A stretch of 64,000 bases of DNA, taken from positions 1-64,000 of the IMG/VR virus record IMGVR_UViG_3300032291_002944. One strand, 5' to 3'. The DNA comes from a virus. Both the position numbers and the translations under genes were made by a program. Numbering within the stretch: position 1 is the first letter of the stretch; each line of letters starts with the position of its first letter. Under the pieces are notes generated by a model that worked only from the letters and a program-made list of their open reading frames with translations, did no database searches and was not told the DNA's origin. Shown piece by piece: positions 22,110 to 30,218 of this stretch.

Positions 22110-23870
22110 GTGAATAAAGAACAACTAATAATTGAAGTTACGAAGTGCATGAGGAATACACCTTACGCACTTCGTACTTATTTACAGACATACGATAATA
22201 CAGTTTCAAAGTATGTCCCTTTAGACCTTTTCCCTGACCAAATATCTTTGATAGAAGATTACGACAATTACAATGAAAATATTGCTTTAAAGTACAGACA
22301 GGCAGGAGTTTCAACAGTAACGGCCGCTTGGGCATCTAAAAAATTAGCCTTTGCAAAAAAAACCAAGCCAGAAAAGATTCTAATAATTGCCAACAAACTT
22401 GATACGTCAATGGAGATGGCGAACAAAGTTAGAGGATTTGTTGAGCAATGGCCATCATGGGTAGGTATTGGATTCTCACAAGAGAAAAACTCACAAAGAC
22501 ACTTCAAACTAAATAATAATTGTGAAGTTAAGGCGGTTGCAACCTCAAAGGATGCACTACGTGGTTATACCCCAACAATTCTTATATTTGATGAAGCGGC
22601 CTTTATTGAAGCTGACAGTGATTTCTGGTCAGCTTGTATGGCTTCACTATCTACGGGTGGTAAAGTAATTGTGGTATCTACGCCAAATGGTTATGATGCA
22701 ATCTATTACGAAATCTATGACCAAGCATTAAGAGGAATGAATGATTTTAAAATCTCTGAAATGTATTGGCATCGTGACCCTCGTTACACAAAAGACTTGT
22801 ATATGGTTAAAACCAATGATTTGGTTCACTATCTATTAAATAGAGAAGATTATCCTAAAGATGTTGTAATAGATTTATCTATGAATAATCCATATGATAG
22901 AGACCATTCTGTAGTAACAAAGTACATTGAGGATGGGTACAAACCATGTTCTGCCTGGTTTGAAGGTATGGTTAAAAAATTAAAATACGATAGACGTAAA
23001 GTAGCACAAGAATTAGAGTGTAATTTTTTGGGTTCAGGTGATAACGTATTTGATTCTGAGTTAATGCAAAATATTGCTAAAAATCAACTTAGAGAACCTC
23101 AAGCAAAGTTAATGGGTAGTGGATTATGGATATTCAAAGAACCTGTTAACGGCCATAAGTATGTGATGGGTGTTGACGTTTCAAGAGGAGACTCTGAAGA
23201 CTTTTCATCTATCCAAATTATTGATTTTGACGAAAGAGAACAAGTATTAGAATATGTGGGGAAAGTACCGCCAGATGTTTTGGCAGAAATTGCCTACAAA
23301 TGGGGTACAATGTATAATGCCTATTGCGTGGTTGACTTAACTGGTGGTATGGGTGTTGCAACTGCAAGAAAATTACAAGAATTGTCTTATCAAGGTGGTT
23401 TCTATATTGATGGTGTTGATACCAGTAATAAATGGAAATGGGACCCAAAAGTTAATGACAAGATTCCTGGGATTAACTTTAACGCAAAAAGAGTTCAAAT
23501 TATATCCGCCCTTGAGGAGGCTTGTAGACATGGATTTAGAATCTATTCAAATAGAACCTATAACGAAATGAATACTTTTATTTATATCCATGGTAGACCT
23601 GACCACCAAAAAGGACACCATGATGACTGTATTATGGGTTTATCTATGGCAATTTATGTTGCAGAAAAATCATTCCAATCATTAGAAAAAGTAACTAATC
23701 ATACTAAGGCAATGATTAATTCTTGGTCAACCGCAGTTAATGAAAATAAAAACTCATCTGAGTTTTTCAATCCATTGGTTCCTCAAATGGGTAGAGATAG
23801 TATGGGACATAACAGAAGCACATCAAAAGAGGATTATCAAAAATATGGATGGTTATTTGGTGCTAGATAA
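22110..23870 (+). CDS. Terminase large subunit (gp17-like)
   Basis: A 586-residue DNA-packaging motor. The start is GTG at 22110; no in-frame ATG is nearby upstream, and the reading frame and spacing fit. ATPase: YRQAGVST (62-69) is the Walker A region in the variant form with the Lys replaced and an Arg earlier; LIFDEA (158-163) is Walker B; VVSTPNG (188-194) is the coupling motif. The C-terminal nuclease has GVDVSRGD (acidic D356), VVDLTGG (D409) and GHHDDCIMG (D505/D506). The length is near that of T4 gp17 (610). It packages DNA through the portal, encoded directly downstream as in T4. Confidence 0.95.
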   Translation: MNKEQLIIEVTKCMRNTPYALRTYLQTYDNTVSKYVPLDLFPDQISLIEDYDNYNENIALKYRQAGVSTVTAAWASKKLAFAKKTKPEKILIIANKLDTSMEMANKVRGFVEQWPSWVGIGFSQEKNSQRHFKLNNNCEVKAVATSKDALRGYTPTILIFDEAAFIEADSDFWSACMASLSTGGKVIVVSTPNGYDAIYYEIYDQALRGMNDFKISEMYWHRDPRYTKDLYMVKTNDLVHYLLNREDYPKDVVIDLSMNNPYDRDHSVVTKYIEDGYKPCSAWFEGMVKKLKYDRRKVAQELECNFLGSGDNVFDSELMQNIAKNQLREPQAKLMGSGLWIFKEPVNGHKYVMGVDVSRGDSEDFSSIQIIDFDEREQVLEYVGKVPPDVLAEIAYKWGTMYNAYCVVDLTGGMGVATARKLQELSYQGGFYIDGVDTSNKWKWDPKVNDKIPGINFNAKRVQIISALEEACRHGFRIYSNRTYNEMNTFIYIHGRPDHQKGHHDDCIMGLSMAIYVAEKSFQSLEKVTNHTKAMINSWSTAVNENKNSSEFFNPLVPQMGRDSMGHNRSTSKEDYQKYGWLFGAR

Positions 23871-23871
23871 C

Positions 23872-23879
23872 TATTTATA
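23872..23879 (+). promoter_or_regulatory. Candidate late promoter, TATTTATA
   Basis: TATTTATA directly after the terminase stop, 28 nt before the portal ATG. Confidence 0.6.
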
Positions 23880-23907
23880 ATTTCAAGGTTTTAAGTAAAA
23901 TTGTATT

Positions 23908-25752
23908 ATGAATGATAATAATTTAACGGTATGGCAGAGGCTTTCTAAAACGTTCGGCCCGAATTCTTTACTAAAGCAAGATTATCCAACTTTTAAGTTT
24001 GATAAGAAAGAACTTTTGCGTACAACAAATCGTGATGAATATGAAAAAGAAAAATTACAAGCCCAACAATCGTTTTATTTGTCTAATCAATGGTCTAAGG
24101 TTGAAAATAACTTATACTCTCAAGCAATTTATTATGAGCCATCAAGATTGTCTTCGCAGTACGATTATGAATCTATGGAGTATACTCCTGAGATTTCCGC
24201 AGCGCTAGATATCTATTCTGAAGAATCCACAACAACAAATGAAGATGGTTTCATTCTTCAAATTTATTCTGAATCAAAAAGAATTAAATCAGTATTAGCT
24301 GATTTATTCAATAACAATTTAGATATTAACACTAACTTACCAATGTGGACAAGAAACACTTGTAAGTATGGTGACAACTTTGTTTACTTAAAATTAGACC
24401 CTGAAAAAGGTATTGTTGGTGTACAACAGTTACCAACTATTGAAATTGAAAGACATGAGATTGGTGTGAATCAAAAAATTTCAGTAGACATTACTCAAGA
24501 ACCTGATAAAGATAAAAAAGCATTACACTTTACTTGGAAGAACAAAAACATGGAATTCCAATCGTGGGAAATTGCCCACTTTAGATTATTGGGTGACGAT
24601 AGAAAACTTCCTTATGGTACTTCTATGTTAGAAAAGGCCAGAAGAATTTGGAAACAATTATTGTTATCTGAAGATGCGATGTTAATTTATCGTACATCAA
24701 GAGCACCTGAAAGAAGAATGTTCAAAGTATTCGTAGGTAATATGAATGACGATGATGTTGAAGCATACGTAAATCGTGTTGCCAACAAATTCAAAAGAGA
24801 ACAAGTTGTTGATAGTAAAACTGGTAACGTTGATATGAGATTCAACCAAATGGCGGTTGACCAAGATTATTTTATCCCTGTTAGAGACCCAGCAGCTCCA
24901 GACCCAATTACAACTTTACCTGGTGCAACTAATCTTTCTGAAATTGCAGATATTGAATATATCCAAAAGAAATTATTAACGGCTCTTCGTGTTCCTAAAG
25001 CATTTTTAGGTTTTGAAGAAGTTGTTGGTGATGGTAAAAACTTATCATTACAAGATATCCGTTTTGCTCGTACTATTAATAGAATTCAAAAAAGTATGAT
25101 TGCAGAATTGAATAAAATTGCAATCGTTCACTTATTTTTACTTGGATTTGAGGATGAGTTACAAAATTTTACATTAGGACTTACAAATCCATCAACACAA
25201 GCCGATTTATTAAAAATTGATGTGTGGAAAGAAAAAGTATTATTATACAAAGATTTAGTTTCTGACCCAGGAAATGGTATCCAACCAACTTCTTCAACAT
25301 GGGCTAAGAAACATATTTTTGGATTCTCTGATGAGGAAATCAGACTTGATTTACAACAACAAAGAATTGAAAGAGCTGTTGGAGAAGAACTTAAAGCAAC
25401 TCCAACTGTTATTACTAAAACAGGTTTATTTGACAATATTGACAAATTATATGGTAATGGAACTGCAGGAACTCCTGCGGCACCTGCTGCGGGTGGTGAA
25501 ACAGAAATTGGAGGAGAACCATCTTTGGGAGGAGCATCTGAATTTGAGACCGCGGCTGGACCTGAAGAAACAACACCACCAGAATTACCCGCTGGACCTG
25601 AGGCTGAAATAACTCCAGAATCCAAAAATCCTAACATGAATATCCTATTAGAAAAAAGTATTTTTAGGGGGTCAACATTCTTAGATTTGGGTCAAGGACA
25701 AGAATCTTTAGGAGAAATTTCAAAAGAATTGGATAAGTTACTAAACTCGTAA
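23908..25752 (+). CDS. Portal protein (gp20-like)
   Basis: A 614-residue protein. The pattern ESMEYTPEISAALDIYSEEST, then MWTRNTCKYGDNFVYLKLD, KARRIWKQLLLSEDAMLIYRTSRAPERRMFKVFVG and VPKAFLGFEE is that of T4-type portal proteins (crown, stem and clip segments). The C-terminus has an Ala/Pro/Glu-rich stretch (about 520-575) and a tail NILLEKSIFRGS. It forms the dodecameric DNA gate at one capsid vertex and docks the terminase, encoded just upstream. The length exceeds T4 gp20 (524) mainly through the C-terminal extension. Confidence 0.93.
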   Translation: MNDNNLTVWQRLSKTFGPNSLLKQDYPTFKFDKKELLRTTNRDEYEKEKLQAQQSFYLSNQWSKVENNLYSQAIYYEPSRLSSQYDYESMEYTPEISAALDIYSEESTTTNEDGFILQIYSESKRIKSVLADLFNNNLDINTNLPMWTRNTCKYGDNFVYLKLDPEKGIVGVQQLPTIEIERHEIGVNQKISVDITQEPDKDKKALHFTWKNKNMEFQSWEIAHFRLLGDDRKLPYGTSMLEKARRIWKQLLLSEDAMLIYRTSRAPERRMFKVFVGNMNDDDVEAYVNRVANKFKREQVVDSKTGNVDMRFNQMAVDQDYFIPVRDPAAPDPITTLPGATNLSEIADIEYIQKKLLTALRVPKAFLGFEEVVGDGKNLSLQDIRFARTINRIQKSMIAELNKIAIVHLFLLGFEDELQNFTLGLTNPSTQADLLKIDVWKEKVLLYKDLVSDPGNGIQPTSSTWAKKHIFGFSDEEIRLDLQQQRIERAVGEELKATPTVITKTGLFDNIDKLYGNGTAGTPAAPAAGGETEIGGEPSLGGASEFETAAGPEETTPPELPAGPEAEITPESKNPNMNILLEKSIFRGSTFLDLGQGQESLGEISKELDKLLNS

Positions 25753-25760
25753 TATTTATA
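25753..25760 (+). promoter_or_regulatory. Candidate late promoter, TATTTATA
   Basis: TATTTATA immediately after the portal stop codon, 18 nt before the next ATG. Confidence 0.6.
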
Positions 25761-25778
25761 TTCAAAATACCTTTAGAA

Positions 25779-26477
25779 ATGACGTTCGGACAAATCAAAT
25801 CCACAATTGAAAACAGCTTGATTGAATCTTATCAAAACGAGAAAGATTTCAAAAAGTCACTTAAAGAATTCAAACACAATGTTTTGAGTAATAAAACTAT
25901 GTCAAAGATATATTCTTTGTATGACCAGTTAAGTACCCCTCAAAATTTATCCGAATCTGACGCTAAAGATTTTTTAGAAGAAGGCATTAATTTGATTCAA
26001 AAATTATTACCTATTATTAAATTGCCATCAACATTAACTGAAAATGTTGAAAATAAATATTCTCATATTGATTCTATTGTTTATCTAAATAAATTAGATT
26101 TACATGAAAGAATTAATTCTAAAAAGAGTATTATCAAAATTTTAACGTCAAACAATGGTATTTTAAAGGAATCTATTAATATTCCATTAAAATCTATGGT
26201 TAGTATTGCTAACCAAACACTAAAGAATTACATTGATACTCTTGATGAAAATTCTAAAAAAGAATTTTTTCTAATTATTTCAGAAGACACGGCGTCACTT
26301 GAGACTAAGTTTGAAACTATCCGTGAGAGTGCAGTAACTAAGCTTCAAACAATTTTAGAAAAAGAAGAGGAGTTTGAAATGAAGACAAAGTTATCAGAAA
26401 CAATTGATAGGATTAAAAACGAAAAGTTTGACCAAATGAATTTTTTAAAAATAAAAAATTTAGAGGAATCTCTTTAA
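25779..26477 (+). CDS. Helical prohead-core-region protein, unknown
   Basis: A 232-residue, highly charged protein that is mostly helix, with a C-terminal coiled-coil-like stretch (about 175-232). No family recognised. In T4 the interval between portal and protease genes holds small prohead core proteins (gp67, gp68), so by position and composition this may be a scaffold core component. Its end overlaps by 4 nt the end of the minus-strand bS21 gene. Confidence 0.65.
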   Translation: MTFGQIKSTIENSLIESYQNEKDFKKSLKEFKHNVLSNKTMSKIYSLYDQLSTPQNLSESDAKDFLEEGINLIQKLLPIIKLPSTLTENVENKYSHIDSIVYLNKLDLHERINSKKSIIKILTSNNGILKESINIPLKSMVSIANQTLKNYIDTLDENSKKEFFLIISEDTASLETKFETIRESAVTKLQTILEKEEEFEMKTKLSETIDRIKNEKFDQMNFLKIKNLEESL

Positions 26478-26659
26478 TCGTTGTTTAATTTTTGTTTATA
26501 GATTGCTTTTAATTTCTTCACTCTTTTGGTAATCGATTTCTTAATAAACTGTTTTCTTTCAAAAAGTATTTGATTTTGTTTAGTCTTGATAACTTTAGAT
26601 TTTAAAGTCTTCAAGGCTCTCTCAATACTTTCGTTATTTTTGATTTCTATTATTAACAT
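26474..26659 (-). CDS. rpsU: Ribosomal protein bS21 homologue
   Basis: A 61-residue basic protein: MLIIEIKNNESIERALKTLK, then a Lys/Arg-rich middle, RKQFIKKSITKR and KKLKAIYKQKL. This is the bS21 layout, closest in style to Bacteroidota versions that start MLIIP(I/V)K. A longer frame exists from 26731, but the first 24 residues are unlike S21, so the internal ATG at 26659 is chosen. bS21 sits at the 30S platform beside the anti-Shine-Dalgarno; in Flavobacteria it helps occlude it. A phage copy could replace host bS21 and bias initiation to phage mRNAs. It lies antisense within the head operon. Confidence 0.88.
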   Translation of the reverse strand: MLIIEIKNNESIERALKTLKSKVIKTKQNQILFERKQFIKKSITKRVKKLKAIYKQKLNND

Positions 26660-26758
26660 ATAATACAAATATCTATAATTTTCACAAAATTTTTGACAAT
26701 CGTTATAAAATGTGTTATTTTTTAAATACAAAATAAACGATTACCAATGTAACAGTTA

Positions 26759-27196
26759 ATGAAAAAAGGTAAAAGCGTAAAATTAAATCTATATAACCCG
26801 ATTAAATCAGTATACGGGACTGTGGATTCAAAAAATTTAAAATCACTCTATATAAATATTCAATCTTGGGTAACGCCAAAAAAAGAGTACGATAATTGGA
26901 ACCGAGTTGTTTCAAGTTTAAACAGAGACATTAAGACATCAGTATTTAATTCTATTGATATGTCAATATTCAAAGAAAGAAGTATTATTGACTTAGACTT
27001 AAGAACAAGTGGGCTATCCTACGGTAAAAAATCATTTTTAAATCTTGAAGTTAATTTATATACAAATCAAGAAATTGACTTTAAATCTCAAGAAATTAAA
27101 GAATCTGTTAAAATTATTATTAAAAATATATTTAATAATGCGGTTGAAAATAACAAATATTTTGATTTTTCAATTTCAAAAAATGAGGGAATCTAA
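26759..27196 (+). CDS. Hypothetical protein beside the prohead protease
   Basis: A 145-residue mixed alpha/beta protein with a basic start (MKKGKSVKLNLYNPIKS). The central part (FKERSIIDLDLRTSGLSYGKKSFLNLEVNLY) suggests a compact beta-rich fold. No family recognised. It is on the plus strand between bS21 and the protease gene and is probably part of head assembly. No late-promoter-like motif was found directly before it. Confidence 0.62.
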   Translation: MKKGKSVKLNLYNPIKSVYGTVDSKNLKSLYINIQSWVTPKKEYDNWNRVVSSLNRDIKTSVFNSIDMSIFKERSIIDLDLRTSGLSYGKKSFLNLEVNLYTNQEIDFKSQEIKESVKIIIKNIFNNAVENNKYFDFSISKNEGI

Positions 27197-27215
27197 TAAA
27201 GATACTCTTTTGATA

Positions 27216-27223
27216 TATTTATC
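27216..27223 (+). promoter_or_regulatory. Candidate late promoter, TATTTATC (one mismatch)
   Basis: TATTTATC, 14 nt before the prohead protease ATG. The last base differs from the TATTTAT(A/T) set. Confidence 0.45.
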
Positions 27224-27237
27224 TTAAAAAAGAATTA

Positions 27238-27960
27238 ATGAAAAATTTAAGAATCTTAGAGGCCAACGAATTAGGCCACGGAATATTAATTGAAATGGAT
27301 GCTGGTACGGTATCACCAAAAGACCATCGTAATTTTGAAATTCTAAAAGAAGCCGCAACACTTGATTACAGAAATCCTTTTGAATTCTATGCTGTTCTAC
27401 AAAAGTATGACACTCCAAATAGAAACGGTAGATTTTATCCTGAAAGAATTTTAAAGAGAGAGGCCGACAATTATAAGAAAGCAATTACTAAGGGTTTATC
27501 AACATCAGAACTTAACCACCCTGAGTCGTCATTGATTGACTTAGACAGAGTATCTCACATCATCACTGATATATGGTGGGATAAGAATATATTGATGGGG
27601 AAACTCAAACTATTAACTTCACCAGGATTTCACGAAAGTGGAATTGTTTCAACAAAAGGAGACCAAGCGGCTAACTTAATGAGACAAGGTGTAACAATGG
27701 GAGTTTCATCAAGAGGAGTAGGTTCGTTAAAAAAAGTGGGAGAAAGAAATGAAGTACAAGATGACTTTGAATTAATTTGTTTTGACTTAGTATCTTCACC
27801 ATCAACACCTGGAGCTTATTTATTTTCTAATCCTGATGAAAGAAGTAAATATGAAGAGAATTTAGATGAAGAAAAAAGAATGAAACAATCAATAGATACT
27901 ACATCATCAAACAAATCACTTGACTTAATGAAAAAATTGAACGATTATTTAGGAAAATAA
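27238..27960 (+). CDS. Prohead protease (gp21-like serine protease)
   Basis: A 240-residue maturation protease. Recognisable parts: AVLQKYDTPNRNGRFYPERIL (substrate-cleft region), STSELNHPESS with catalytic His94, the strand IITDIWWDKNILMGKLKLL, and MGVSSRG with the nucleophilic Ser (157 or 158). This is the herpesvirus-assemblin-like fold of T4 gp21 and its relatives. It would cut the scaffold, the capsid protein and leader-bearing internal proteins after Glu, as in T4. It lies upstream of scaffold and capsid genes in T4 order. Confidence 0.92.
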   Translation: MKNLRILEANELGHGILIEMDAGTVSPKDHRNFEILKEAATLDYRNPFEFYAVLQKYDTPNRNGRFYPERILKREADNYKKAITKGLSTSELNHPESSLIDLDRVSHIITDIWWDKNILMGKLKLLTSPGFHESGIVSTKGDQAANLMRQGVTMGVSSRGVGSLKKVGERNEVQDDFELICFDLVSSPSTPGAYLFSNPDERSKYEENLDEEKRMKQSIDTTSSNKSLDLMKKLNDYLGK

Positions 27961-27969
27961 ATTAATAAT

Positions 27970-28179
27970 ATGGAAGAAAAATATTTTGTTGCAAAAGTTC
28001 AGTATGATTTACCTGATGAAAATTCAGGAAAGATTAAAAAAATTAGAGAGGAAAAACTTGTTAAAGGTTACTCTGTGACAGATGTGGAAGCTAAAGTCAC
28101 AAAAAAGTATGAAGGTTTTACACACGATTGGAGAATCACTTCAGTTTCTGAAAGTAAAATTGACGAAGTTATTGAATAA
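27970..28179 (+). CDS. DUF4494-like small protein
   Basis: A 69-residue protein: EKYFVAKVQYDL, EEKLVKGYSVTDVEAKV, YEGFTHDWRITSVSESKI. The plan (substrate-like strand, a 'vdAlsvTEAEa'-like helix, a terminal strand) resembles the DUF4494 family common in Bacteroidota and their mobile elements; function unknown. It follows the protease by 9 nt and is closed by a terminator. Confidence 0.6.
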   Translation: MEEKYFVAKVQYDLPDENSGKIKKIREEKLVKGYSVTDVEAKVTKKYEGFTHDWRITSVSESKIDEVIE

Positions 28180-28184
28180 TTATA

Positions 28185-28211
28185 AAAGTGGTCTTTGACC
28201 ACTTTTTTTTT
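28185..28211 (+). terminator. Rho-independent terminator
   Basis: AAAGTGGTC-TTT-GACCACTTT followed by T: a perfect 9-bp stem with a 3-nt loop and a 9-nt T-run overlapping the stem. It separates the protease unit from the next late unit. Confidence 0.92.
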
Positions 28212-28220
28212 GCTTAGACA

Positions 28221-28228
28221 TATTTATT
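28221..28228 (+). promoter_or_regulatory. Candidate late promoter, TATTTATT
   Basis: TATTTATT, 10 nt after the terminator and 15 nt before the next ATG. Confidence 0.6.
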
Positions 28229-28243
28229 GTAAACACAAAAAAT

Positions 28244-28573
28244 ATGTTATTTAATCTATCTCTTAAAAATGTTGACGCATCTATAGACTTATTTGTTGTA
28301 AGTGGTTCATCATGGTCCAATTGTTTATCTTATGCTGAAGGCACAGAAAAAGAAATTCAATCAATTATTTTGTCAAATTTTAATAATATTATTTTAAATG
28401 ACACATCATTAAGTGGATTTTATTTAATTGTATTAAAAGACATAACAACATCAGATACATCAAATAATATCATTTATGATACATTTGATAATTCATCTAC
28501 TTGGGCTCTAAGCCAATCAAATAAAGAAGTAATAAACATACAATATCAAAAAAGGTCGTTTATTGCTATCTAA
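28244..28573 (+). CDS. Hypothetical late protein (109 aa)
   Basis: A 109-residue Ser/Asn-rich, beta-strand-leaning protein without charged runs. No family recognised. It sits between a terminator/promoter pair and the scaffold gene, so it is its own late unit. A small virion protein such as a capsid decoration is possible. Confidence 0.6.
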   Translation: MLFNLSLKNVDASIDLFVVSGSSWSNCLSYAEGTEKEIQSIILSNFNNIILNDTSLSGFYLIVLKDITTSDTSNNIIYDTFDNSSTWALSQSNKEVINIQYQKRSFIAI

Positions 28574-28599
28574 AAAATAAACTTTTTGAAATTTGATAC

Positions 28600-28607
28600 T
28601 ATTTATT
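28600..28607 (+). promoter_or_regulatory. Candidate late promoter, TATTTATT
   Basis: TATTTATT, 23 nt before the scaffold ATG. It may also drive the capsid gene, which has no such motif of its own. Confidence 0.6.
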
Positions 28608-28630
28608 AGGTATAAAAAAATTAATTTTTC

Positions 28631-30169
28631 ATGCAAGAAAATAAATCATTAGTACAAGAGGCACTCATTCAAATGAAAAACGTTGAAGAGGCAATTGCCG
28701 AAAATGCAAAAGGAATACTTGCTTCAACAATGAAGGAAGAAATCAACCAATTAGTAAAAGAATCTCTATCGGAACAAGATGAAGAAGAAGACGAGATTGA
28801 AATAGATGCTGCTATGCCATCATTAGGTGATGAAGAAGATGCAGTTGATAATGACGATATGGGAATGAACATTGATATGGACATGAACATTGACTCTGAC
28901 AGTCCAATAGATTTGACTGACGCTACTGACGAAGAAATTCTAAAAGTATTTAAGGCTATGGGTGAAGAAGACGGAATCATTGTTAAAAAAGATGGCGACG
29001 AAATTCATTTATCAGACGATAATAACGATGTAGAATATTTAGTTAAACTTGGCGAATCAGAAGACGACGAAGAAACAATGAACGAAATGGATGAAACAGA
29101 TGAATCAGTTGATGATGTTATCGCAGCAATTTTTGATGGCGATACTTCAGATGTAGAAGCTTCTGACCTTGAATATGAAGGGTACGAAATGGAAGAACAA
29201 GAAGACGACGAAGAAGTTGTTTACGAAATTTCATTAGATGAAGAAAACGAAGATGAATTGGACGAAGAAATGGAAGATGAAATGTACGAACAAGAAGAAG
29301 ACTTGGACGAACAAGAAGAAGATTTAGATGAAGAATATTTCACTAATGAATCAAAATCTTCGGTAAAACCTAAAGGTGTTGGAATTGGTAAAGGACCAAA
29401 ATTCTCTTATGACAATAAGGCAAAAGGAGGATTTGATGAGGACAAAAAAGAAGGTCCAAAATCAGTTGGTACTGGTAAAGCTAAATTTGAATACAAGAAA
29501 GGTGCTAACATGGAAGGTAAATCTAAAGTTGTTAAAGCGGAAACAAAAGAGGGTGATTACGGAATGAATAAGGGTGACAAATCTAAGACTCACAAAGATG
29601 ATGAAGATTACACTACTAAAAAAGGTGATACTCTAAAAAGAAAAGCGTTTGAAAAAGAAGAAACGAAAGAAGCTGCAAGAACTTATGGAATGGGGTCCAA
29701 AGAAGGTAGAGGATTAAGAAAAGGTATTACAAACAACAGAAACTATGTTTATGATAACGGTGTAACTGTTGAATCTTTAGAAGCGGAAGTTTCTATGTTA
29801 AGAGAGAAAAATGAAGAATATAGAAAAGCATTAAATGTTTTCAGAGAGAAATTAACTGAAGTTGCTATATTCAATTCTAATCTAGCTTACGCAACAAGAT
29901 TGTTTACTGAACACTCTACAACTAAAAAAGAAAAAATTAACATTCTTAGAAGATTTGACGATGTTGATACACTTAAAGAATCAAAAGGTCTTTATAAATC
30001 AATCAAAGAAGAATTAACTAAAGTGGATTCAAAATCAATAAATGAATCGGTAGGACAAAAAATTAATAACACAGTTTCTACAGGTTCATCTACTACTTTA
30101 ATTGAATCTAAAACTTATGAGAATCCTCAATTCATGAGAATGAAGGATTTAATGAGTAAGTTACAATAA
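28631..30169 (+). CDS. Prohead scaffold/core protein (gp22-like)
   Basis: A 512-residue protein just upstream of the capsid gene. Residues about 1-45 are a helix (KSLVQEALIQMKNVEEAIAEN); about 45-240 are extremely acidic (Glu/Asp runs); about 245-375 are Lys/Gly-rich with repeated short motifs (PKGVGIGKGPKFSYDNK, PKSVGTGKAKFEYKK); about 385-470 form a coiled-coil (SLEAEVSMLREKNEEYRKAL). The C-terminal coil plus acidic body and the position between protease and capsid genes match T4-like scaffold proteins. It would be degraded by the prohead protease; its Glu-rich body offers many cut sites. Confidence 0.82.
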   Translation: MQENKSLVQEALIQMKNVEEAIAENAKGILASTMKEEINQLVKESLSEQDEEEDEIEIDAAMPSLGDEEDAVDNDDMGMNIDMDMNIDSDSPIDLTDATDEEILKVFKAMGEEDGIIVKKDGDEIHLSDDNNDVEYLVKLGESEDDEETMNEMDETDESVDDVIAAIFDGDTSDVEASDLEYEGYEMEEQEDDEEVVYEISLDEENEDELDEEMEDEMYEQEEDLDEQEEDLDEEYFTNESKSSVKPKGVGIGKGPKFSYDNKAKGGFDEDKKEGPKSVGTGKAKFEYKKGANMEGKSKVVKAETKEGDYGMNKGDKSKTHKDDEDYTTKKGDTLKRKAFEKEETKEAARTYGMGSKEGRGLRKGITNNRNYVYDNGVTVESLEAEVSMLREKNEEYRKALNVFREKLTEVAIFNSNLAYATRLFTEHSTTKKEKINILRRFDDVDTLKESKGLYKSIKEELTKVDSKSINESVGQKINNTVSTGSSTTLIESKTYENPQFMRMKDLMSKLQ

Positions 30170-30218
30170 AGTAAAAAATAAAAATAAAATAAAACTTAAA
30201 AACAAACTATACTAAAAA

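Noticed and set aside
25128-25637. 169-codon minus-strand frame opposite the portal C-terminus
   Set aside because: Ser/Gly/Pro-rich reverse image of the Ala/Pro/Glu-rich portal tail; the portal match is strong.
26660-26731. 24-residue N-terminal extension of bS21
   Set aside because: The extra residues do not resemble bS21 and the conserved start MLII is at the internal ATG.
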